DNA from: Polytrichum commune
Lineage: Eukaryota; Streptophyta; Polytrichopsida; Polytrichales; Polytrichaceae
Direction of reading: 5' to 3'
NCBI GenBank assembly: GCA_950295325.1
Contig: OX485804.1
Coordinates: 48,472,429-48,536,428 of the forward strand
Length of the DNA: 64,000 nucleotides
This document shows, in pieces, positions 57,101 through 64,000 of the stretch. The notes under the pieces were generated by a model. It saw nothing but the letters and a program-made list of their open reading frames with translations. It was not told the origin of the DNA and made no database searches. How positions within the stretch are numbered: position 1 is the first letter of the stretch; every line of letters starts with the position of its first letter. The position numbers and the translations under genes were made by a program.

Positions 57101-58643
57101 ATGTCACCCTCCCATTGGTTGTAGTAGGCACCCAATACCTCCCTTGTTAGACTCCTACTACAACCCGTGACAAGCTACTTGCATTTATTACCTAGTCCAT
57201 AACTGACAGCCCATTCAAGCACTTCCAACAGCTTTAAGGTTGGGCTTTTCTATCCACGCAACGAACATTTCATTCATAACCTCTAGTTTCTGTTCACGCC
57301 CATACTTGTTAGAATATACTAGCCCCAGGATTGTAAAGTAGGCATCGAATGATGAATTTGGTGGCAGTGTTTTCTTCTTGAACAAATCAGCAATAGTCTC
57401 TCAAATATTTCGCCAATTTATTCTCGAAGGCTTTTACTAAAACTCCGCAACCTTGACCTGAGTTCATGGGTCACTGCCAAGCACGCCGATGGACGAAAGT
57501 CGTACAAGGACGAGTAGGTGTATGCTTTATTTGTTGGTCCCATATGGAAACTTGATTCCTCCAAAGCACCAACCCATGCCAGAATGATTTAGTAATAGGG
57601 AAAAGAACAAGGAATCTCCACTTTGCGACAAAAGTGAAGAAGTATTCCCCGGCCACTTGTCTCAAATGTAACCTTGTGATTGCACTAGAGCAAAGGAGAA
57701 GTCCGTTCTTAAAAAAAAGGAAAAAAGGTTGATCTGCTCATTTAGATTTGAGCGCACACAACCAATCTCCCTCAAGCATCTAAGTGTTACAGTGACTAAC
57801 CTACTTGCAAGCCTTTTTCCATACTTGATACTTTGGACAACTATCCACACGTCGGTTCAAGTTCACCTGTAAGTGATGCTTGCTTGCTACCTTGTCCATA
57901 GTTCACATGGTTGAATGAACCCGACACCCAACCCACTACGAGATTGTGTTATCCTTTGTTCTTCGTGCCACCATTTTTATTCACTACCCATCTCACATTG
58001 AAGACACTCTGTACACATACAAATCAAGATACAACGTGCAAGCTATGGTGGCAACTATGTGTAGCATCAACAGGAGTCGACGTCTCTAGAACCTGGTTTG
58101 GAGTTGCTAAACCACTCCCAAGAAGCAAAACAATTGGAAGTGTTGTCGCATTGTAAACAAGAAAATGCATGAACGTTTCTTAGAATTCTAAATTTTGACC
58201 TGGGGTGTCTGAATGGCGTTGATTTGTGCTTTAGGAAATTCTCCTCTAAATAATTCCAAAAACTTCGACATTGGCAGTGTTAATTTACTTTTAGTAGTTT
58301 GCACACAAATGGTATCAATTGATTCCTCTCAAAGACCTATTTCCAAGCATGTTGTTTCTCTGTGTGAGACATCTTATCATCAAGTCATCAGAAACATTAG
58401 ACGCTGTTCCAAAGGGGAGAAAGTTGCCACCAGGGGACCCATTATCCCATACATCCAATCCATACACCCAAGACACCCAGTTGAATTAAATGGAGGGAGC
58501 CTTGAAGAAATAAATGAGAAACCTGTGACAATCGCCGTATAGTTGTGAAGATCTAACCCTGCGGTGACATCCTCAGCTGTGGAAGCTGAGCCGAACCCAG
58601 AACGTCCCGGGGTCCCCTTCAAGTAAGACACAAACGCTCCCAT
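53099..58643 (-). CDS. Short-chain dehydrogenase/reductase, TIC32/retinol-dehydrogenase-like, 8 exons
   Basis: NADP(H)-dependent oxidoreductase of the classical/extended SDR type. The closest plant family by motif pattern is TIC32-like. Exons are 58643-58523, 56925-56694, 55626-55544, 55106-54953, 54607-54529, 54227-54134, 53929-53892 and 53263-53099. All are GT-AG with consistent phases, giving 321 aa (TIC32 is about 320). GFGSASTAEDVTAGLDL precedes the cofactor motif TGGTAGIG (40-47). LDLSNLNSVRTF, NNGG (119-122, usually NNAG), VVVS (catalytic Ser 175) and YGQSK (Tyr 204, Lys 208) follow. The Ser-Tyr spacing of 29 matches TIC32/RDH proteins. NTLHPGAIRTKL and GAATQVFLA are family-typical. 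No clear transit peptide. Intron 1 is 1.6 kb, and introns 1-3 and 7 hold dispersed-repeat fragments. The substrate cannot be told from sequence. Confidence 0.93.
53370..53690 (+). repeat. Dispersed repeat family R, copy in the dehydrogenase last intron
   Basis: Aligned with 32190-32530, with shared phrases such as TGCTCAAAATATGATAACCA, GATTTGGATTTGC and GTGTTTCATATCC. It lies in the intron between exons 8 and 7 (53264-53891). Confidence 0.7.
54101..54129. repeat. (TA)n microsatellite at the donor side of a dehydrogenase intron
   Basis: A TA run lies directly beside the donor of exon 6 (exon ends at 54134), within the intron. Confidence 0.85.
56380..56660 (-). repeat. Dispersed repeat family R, copy in a dehydrogenase intron
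   Basis: Reverse-oriented copy, with TTGAGCTTAAAACAGTTAGCC and GGTCATACAGGTCCCTCCAA matching 59440-59830. It ends about 35 bp from exon 2. Confidence 0.65.
57110..57170. repeat. Short hairpin in dehydrogenase intron 1
   Basis: GGTTGTAGTAGG and CCTACTACAACC form a perfect 12-bp stem around a loop of about 25 nt. Possibly a MITE remnant; no further support. Confidence 0.5.
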
Positions 58644-59070
58644 CTTCCCCAAACACACTGTCTGCAAAACTTTTAACCTCCCAACTTCACCCGGCCGATG
58701 GATCCTTCACAAGAACTGCAACTAGACAGACACACAGTGGTGGGATGTGAATCTGAAGACTTTATACGCAATCATGCGCAACGTTAACTTAGTCTTTTCT
58801 GGGCTGCCATGGGTGGAGTCGGAGGGCATCTTGCTCTTGTTTGGAGAGATTTGGAGCCCAAACGGGATTTGTGAGCTGACCAGGATCCATTCCCGTGTCA
58901 ACGCTGCGGTCTTCCGGGATGTTCTCCGGAGACCTGAGCCGCCGCTTCGTTTCTTCAAGAGTGGATTCGTCCATTCTCCCAAACCCACAATCCCAGAAAC
59001 TGCCGCAGTTGTTGAATTTCATAGCATTTCCCCAAGTCACGTGGAGACTTGACATGTTTTCTTTCATTCA
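58644..59070 (-). promoter_or_regulatory. 5' flank of the dehydrogenase gene
   Basis: A GC-richer region directly upstream of the dehydrogenase start. An open frame on the same strand (59067-58789, about 92 codons) has no recognisable domain, and I could not join it to exon 1. It is treated as leader/promoter rather than a gene, though an upstream exon cannot be excluded. Confidence 0.35.
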
Positions 59071-59439
59071 CATGGGACAATTGCGTTGGACTCATATGCT
59101 AGTAGTGATACTTTTCCCCACTACACTAACTTAAGCCATTTAGTGAGGCTGCGCTAATAGTGCATGTGAGAAATTAGTGAAGGTGATGCTAAATTTCTTC
59201 ACGCTATGACATTAGTGCCACCAAAAGATCCAGGGTTTCAGGAGCCAAAAGTGCCAAAAACTCTCACCAAAATAAATCATGCACTCTGCAAAGACCTTAG
59301 AGTAAGCACTAGTTATGATCTTGGAAGATTTGGTAAATAAGCATGTGTTTATGAATTTAGTATCACTTTGTAAAAATTCCAACCCTCACTAATTTTGAGA
59401 TTTGACAAAATAGTGCGTGTTTTGGGAATTAGTACCATA

Positions 59440-59830
59440 CGCAATGAATGGGATAATCAATGTAGCCCACTTCGCTTAGGATATGAAGCATGCGATTGCC
59501 ACAAGATGGTCAGCAAATCCAAATCAAAGCCATAGCCGCTTTCCTCATTGTCTTTGGAGCTCATATGAATATCTTATCATTGTCAAAGTGAAGATTCTTG
59601 TGCTCATTAAGTGGTCATATAGGTCCCCCAATTATGTGGACTACTTATTGAGTCTAGGATGGTTATCATATTTTGGGCACATAGACCAATCTCTTTTGAA
59701 AATGTGTCTTTTTGGCATTTGTTCTTTAAGGCATGCATAACCACATACAACTCAAATACATGTATCTAATTAAGAGAAGTAATTGAAGGAGGCACGTCTA
59801 CCTTATGTGGGTCTTATGTGGTCACTCTAA
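59440..59830 (-). repeat. Dispersed repeat family R, reverse copy
   Basis: One of the most complete copies, with GGATATGAAGCATGCGATTG, TCATATGAATATCTTATCAT, GTGCTCATTAAGTGGTCATA and TGTCTTTTTGGCATTTGTTC. It corresponds to the reverse complement of 53370-53690. Confidence 0.72.
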
Positions 59831-60800
59831 CTTATTCGGGTGGTGGGTTTACACTAGGGTCCAAGACCAAAGAAACGTCAAAATCGAGCAATCCTACTGG
59901 TCGAGAGCAAGGCTACCCAAGGAGCCTACACCATGGTCCGGGTCATAAACTTGGCCCCTACATATTTGTGGCTTATTCATCTCAAATGACTTGGTCTAGA
60001 CTAATTTGGAGTCTTTAAAGCTAATATTAGTGTCTCAACTTAAAAATCAACCCATGGGGTGCATATTGTTTCAAGCTTTATATGTAACTCCCTCTTTCCG
60101 TGTAAACGCCTTGGTTCAAAGTTTTGCTCTTGACCAACATGATCACTCAATTTTGAAGTTTCTTTGATCTCGGACCCTAGTGTAAACCCATCCTTCATTT
60201 GACACCTACATTTAAGTGAATACAAGGCAAGGCTTGTAGATATGAATAGACACCAAAAAGACACGTGACATTGTAAGGAGATTGAACTATGTGCTCAACA
60301 TACATCCACCATTCTAGGGCAGTACTCAACACAATTGGGAGGGCTTAAGGTCAATTAAGCAGGCCTCAATGGGACATTTTAAGCTCTACATCCACTTCTC
60401 CTATGACACAAAACACACAATTTGTACAATATGATTGTCAATTCCAAATTGCGTATGTAGCCATTTGTCTCTTAATTTTCAAAGCTCAGATGAATATCTT
60501 AATCATTATCAAAATGGAATTTTTGGGTTGCTTAATTGGTCATAAACTACACATTGATGTGCAATTAGGTTGCCCTCCATTGATTTATCAACATTCTACA
60601 CTATTTTGGATATGTGTTACCACATTAATAAAATACATTAATATTTTCTATTATGGTTAATTATTTGACTTATTAGGAACCGTTGCTTGCAGTGATCTCT
60701 CCATTGCTCACTAAACATAATGTCTTTGTGGTGTCTATTCTTAGATTCACAAATAACCACATAGTACTCAAACCTAGTTGTCTAATTTTTTAAAGTGACC
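59831..60800. repeat. Cluster of partial family R copies
   Basis: Fragments at 60190-60370 (plus), 60380-60560 (minus) and 60690-60800 (minus) carry the family R blocks, for example AGACACCAAAAAGACACGTG and ATGTCTTTGTGGTGTCTATT. The order suggests nested or rearranged insertions. 59950-60040 also resembles 13120-13200. No gene. Confidence 0.6.
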
Positions 60801-61059
60801 ATGAAAGGCCCTCATAAATCAAAAAGGAGAGATGTCTTCACTTTGAAAAGAGAGTTTGAAGCTTCACTTTCACTTCCTACAAACCTTCGAGTCTCATTTT
60901 GAAACTTGAAACTTGAAATTACAATATGTGTGATTCATAATTGGCAACATGATGAGATGATTCGTGATTCAATCGAATGTTCAAAGCTATCCGTGGCGCT
61001 AGAATTGCCTACTAGAGGGCCACATATCTTTATTGCAATTTCGAGTTTCAATTGAAGTT

Positions 61060-61330
61060 GAAATGCAAAAGTTATAAGAGGTAAAAGTGAAGATTCTCCT
61101 ACTCTTTAAATAATCACATAGGCCCTCTCAATTGTGTCTAGTACTGAACCTAGAACAATGACCATATGTCAAGCACATACTCCAATCTCATTATGACATG
61201 CCCCTTTTTGGACTCGGTTGTGAACTACAAGCCTTGCTAGATTCCACTCGTTTATGGGTGTCCAATTCACAATCGTGACCGAATAAGGACCACACACCTA
61301 AAGAATATGGTATCTTCAACACCACTACAC
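61060..61330 (-). repeat. Dispersed repeat family R, reverse copy
   Basis: Blocks GTGAAGATTCTCCTACTCTT, ATCACATAGGCCCTCTCAAT and AACAATGACCATATGTCAAG match the family. Confidence 0.62.
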
Positions 61331-61949
61331 AAAATTTCCAATTTAGTGTGGCATTAGGATTAATGTGCCACATATTGATGTGTTCTCCTAATACAAATTA
61401 TTGAAGCCCCTTTCATAGCAATAATTAACTATGATGGTAGGATAATGCCAACCCACATTCATCTATGTTCATGATAAACCATACGGTCAACAGTTCAAAC
61501 ATCAATTAGAGAAGATTTTCCACCCTAACCTCCGTAATATCACCATTTGTAATGTCACTCCCTCTCATATGTCCCAAAAAACCCTAGGGAATGGATATGC
61601 TCAATCTACATTTTCCTCCTCGTTGTCACATTTCCTTCCCGTACATCACAGGCTTTGACATAAAAATAATCCACCAAAGAATTCAAACCGCATGTTCGCA
61701 CACATCACATTGTCATCATCATCATCATTATCGCAATGTTGACTTTGTGTCATTCCATAATGTCACATGCTACACGAGTTCTCTGTTATCACGCATCCAT
61801 GTTAATACTACATACCTCCTTAATATCACGTGGACTTTGGTTGCCATATCCGTGATATTAGGGAGGCTAGAGTGTGCTAGAAAAATAGTATGGCCCACAA
61901 ACTTGGGCTAAATTTTCCATCCATGTGACTAGAGTGAAGTGAAGGTAAA
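61331..61949. other. Intergenic stretch between family R copies
   Basis: No gene is recognised. It contains a short CATCATCATCATCATTATC run at about 61713 and a plus open frame (61591-61911) without domain or splice support. Confidence 0.4.
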
Positions 61950-62240
61950 CGGGCCTAATTCAGTCACCTATCTTAGTCAAACACCAAAAAGTTATGTGTC
62001 TTACAAACTAGATCACGCACTCAAACTATATTGAGTCTTTTAGATTCAATAGTCAACATAAAAAGAGGAGGGGGAACCTTTATGATCATTCCAGAAGAAC
62101 GAGACTTTCCATTTATAATAATGAAGTAGATATCTCATATGAACTCCGGAGATTATAAGAACTGCCTTTATTTATTTGCATCTTCTAGATCATCTTGTAT
62201 AAAATGCATGTTTAATATTTTAAAATAAGTGGAACATTCA
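61950..62240 (+). repeat. Dispersed repeat family R, plus copy
   Basis: Contains AACACCAAAAAGTTATGTG, a GCACTCAAACTATATTGAGTC block and ATATCTCATATGAACTCCGG, equivalent to the 53370-53690 copy. Confidence 0.62.
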
Positions 62241-62329
62241 AAACACACACACATTCAAAACCGGTCTAACTTACCATTCATTACAATGAGCCGGTTGAAC
62301 TTTCAAAATATTCGGTTGAAAACTAAGGG

Positions 62330-62720
62330 TTGCTTCACACTATGGTTGTCCAAGTCGAGAGGCTGTGGGATTGGATGGCCAAACGTTGTTGAGAGTCCAA
62401 AGAAATGGACTGAAAATAGCCAATTAAATATAGGAATTGGAACTTTCGGCTGGGCATAGTGTGAAGCTTCCGAAGACCAAGCCCAAAGTCCAAACCTTTG
62501 GCCATGAACTCTCACGGCCTCTTGACTTGGGCATCCATAGTTTGAAGCCTCCATAGGCCGAGCCCAAAGTCCAAAGGAAGAAGGAGCATCCCACTTTATT
62601 CTCTGCCCAAAACAACCCCTCCAATCTAACGGCCAAGATCTTGTCAATTTTTTTATATTTTTTATGAAAAAAAATTGACAACCTCTCGACCATAGTTTGG
62701 GTTTCCATTCCTCTTTGACC
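62330..62720. repeat. Dispersed repeat with subterminal inverted repeats, copy 2
   Basis: Second copy of the repeat at 23359-23745, same orientation, with strong similarity along its length. It may extend to about 62825, where CACATTGGAGGCC (inverse) resembles the left end. Confidence 0.6.
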
Positions 62721-62859
62721 CAAACTTCTTTCGAGAGTCTGTCGCCTTGGTCAAAAAGTATTACCATGTAGGCATTTTGGAGAGTGATGGCCTTTGGACT
62801 TTGGCCTCCAATGTGAAAGGGTTGAGAGGCTGAAATCTTGGTTTCTTGCAATCTCGGGT

Positions 62860-63540
62860 TGGTGACTATCGAAATTTTAGAAAACCACGTGAGATAAAAA
62901 CTAGGGTCAACTTAATTCGTTTAGAGTAAAATTTATAGTTTTGTTAGATCTACCATAGCATTGGAAATATGTCCCCTACATGATTATATGTAAAATAAGG
63001 TGGTGGATAAATCCTTCATTTTAGTAATCAATTAAAAAAAATTAAAAGTCATAGACATAGGATCATCCTAAAAGTGTGTAGTGGGATCATTAGAATGATT
63101 GTGGGTTTGACTACTTGAATGAAGAAGTGTGTAGTTTTTGTTTAAATTTGAATCAATCGCGTTAGTACGGAGGGAAATGTCGTGGAATTTTTTTAGGGGA
63201 AGGAATGTGTTGGCACTCCTCAACGGCTTTTGGGTTTTGTTGTATAGTTGGGTGCATAATTGTATCCTAACCATTCACATTGTAAATGTTTGTTACAAGG
63301 TTTGAATGGGACTATAGTTGAATGTGTTTGTGAACTCAATCAAAATTTGTTTTTTTATTTTTTATTTTTGAATGCAACCTTGTTTTTATTTTTGGAGTAG
63401 GTTGTTGTGCAAAATTTCATGTCTCGGCAGAATTGATTGTATTTCTAATTTTGTTCCATCGGTGTTTACAACTTGTCTATTTCAACTTGTATATTTTGTT
63501 ATCTTCATGTTTATTGGTAGCCCTTTAACTAGTATCCAAG
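62860..63540. other. Intergenic stretch
   Basis: No gene or clear repeat is recognised. T-rich and A-rich tracts are present, including TTTTTTTATTTTTTATTTTT near 63350. Confidence 0.4.
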
Positions 63541-63551
63541 TGCTATAATAA

Positions 63552-64000
63552 ACGACACAGCAAATAACCTCCAAATACTACAAAGTCACACACAAACTGC
63601 ACCACCCACCCCTCCAAACATCACCGTTAACCCTAGTAAAAAATGGGCCAAATCAAACTATCCAAATACAATCCCACACAATAATACCCCTACCCCACAA
63701 CTTCCAAACTAATCTACCGCTAAAATTCCACCCCCAATTCAGCTACTACACGGATGGTTCCTTTATAAAACCCAAAGAAATTGCCCCTGGGGAATGGAGA
63801 AGAGAAAGAGCTGGATACGGTATCTACAGCCCCAAAGGCTTAAATATCGCCAAAAGACTCCATGGGCATCAAAACATACTGCGCGCAGAAATGATGGCTA
63901 TACACAAAACACTAAGAATCATCAATACACAATTCCCTAATGAACCCGCATTCATATTCACAGACAGTCTAAATGTACTATACTTACTCAACACACAAAT
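63552..64000 (+). mobile_element. Non-LTR retrotransposon (LINE) fragment with RNase H domain, running off the right edge
   Basis: One frame is open from the TAA at 63549 to the end of the window. It contains YYTDGSFI (first catalytic Asp), GYGIYSPKG, ILRAEMMAIHKTL (catalytic Glu) and FIFTDSLNVLYLL (second catalytic Asp). This is the D-E-D pattern of the RNase H domain at the C-terminal end of LINE ORF2 proteins. The roughly 65 residues before it are Thr/Pro/His-rich and show no reverse-transcriptase motif, so the fragment is truncated or the RT part is rearranged. The last catalytic residues would lie beyond the window. A domesticated RNase H gene is an alternative. Confidence 0.82.

Noticed and set aside
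58789-59067. 92-codon open frame upstream of the dehydrogenase as an extra gene or exon
   Set aside because: Unrecognised sequence, no compatible donor found to join it to exon 1, and the dehydrogenase model already starts with a family-like N-terminus.

Overview
The window is nuclear DNA of a land plant, most likely a bryophyte (moss or liverwort). Split eukaryotic genes with GT-AG introns show that it is nuclear. The lineage is inferred from an inserted plastid fragment at about 23.75-27.05 kb. That fragment carries rpl21, a plastid gene seed plants have lost, next to rpl32, trnP-GGG and trnL-UAG, with very AT-rich bryophyte-like spacers. Most of the remaining sequence is repetitive.

Four single-copy protein genes can be assembled exon by exon with consistent splice phases. 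They are a cytosolic-type prolyl-tRNA synthetase (minus, 5009-10067, 12 exons, 558 aa), ribosomal protein eL28 (plus, 21060-21953, 3 coding exons plus a 5'-UTR intron), a cytochrome P450 of the CYP711/MAX1 type (minus, 29831-36052, 5 exons, about 565 aa) and a TIC32/retinol-dehydrogenase-like short-chain dehydrogenase (minus, 53099-58643, 8 exons, 321 aa). The first two are translation genes, and both carry telo-box motifs (AAACCCTAA) near their starts. The left 0.5 kb may hold the 5' end of another minus-strand gene that leaves the window.

Layout. 0.6-4.3 kb: repeats. 5.0-10.2 kb: ProRS. 10.3-20.2 kb: gene desert with a 120-bp tandem array, two 371-bp CACTA-ended MITEs, a hairpin MITE and a SINE. 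20.3-22 kb: RPL28. 22-23.75 kb: dispersed repeats. 23.75-27.05 kb: plastid insertion split by a 1.2-kb palindromic transposon. 28.6-36.1 kb: the P450, whose large introns and 3' flank are full of repeats. 36.4-37 kb: Harbinger-like MITE upstream of the P450. 39.3-51.7 kb: a nest of DNA transposons. 53.1-58.6 kb: the dehydrogenase. 59-63.5 kb: several copies of one dispersed repeat. 63.55 kb to the right edge: RNase H domain of a non-LTR retrotransposon.

The most striking region is the nest at 39.3-51.7 kb. A Tc1/mariner remnant was hit by a 10.5-kb element with CAGGGTTG ends and an 8-bp target duplication. That element is filled with a G-rich minisatellite, which was in turn split by a 9.3-kb CACTA element with a 3-bp duplication. 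The CACTA element carries a divergent pair of genes, TNP2 and a Ptta/En/Spm-like accessory gene. The Tc1-derived flank was also hit by a second two-deep nest of small elements with 4-bp duplications. The target-site duplications give the order of insertions. I found no CRISPR array, phage or operon-like system, as expected for a plant nuclear region.
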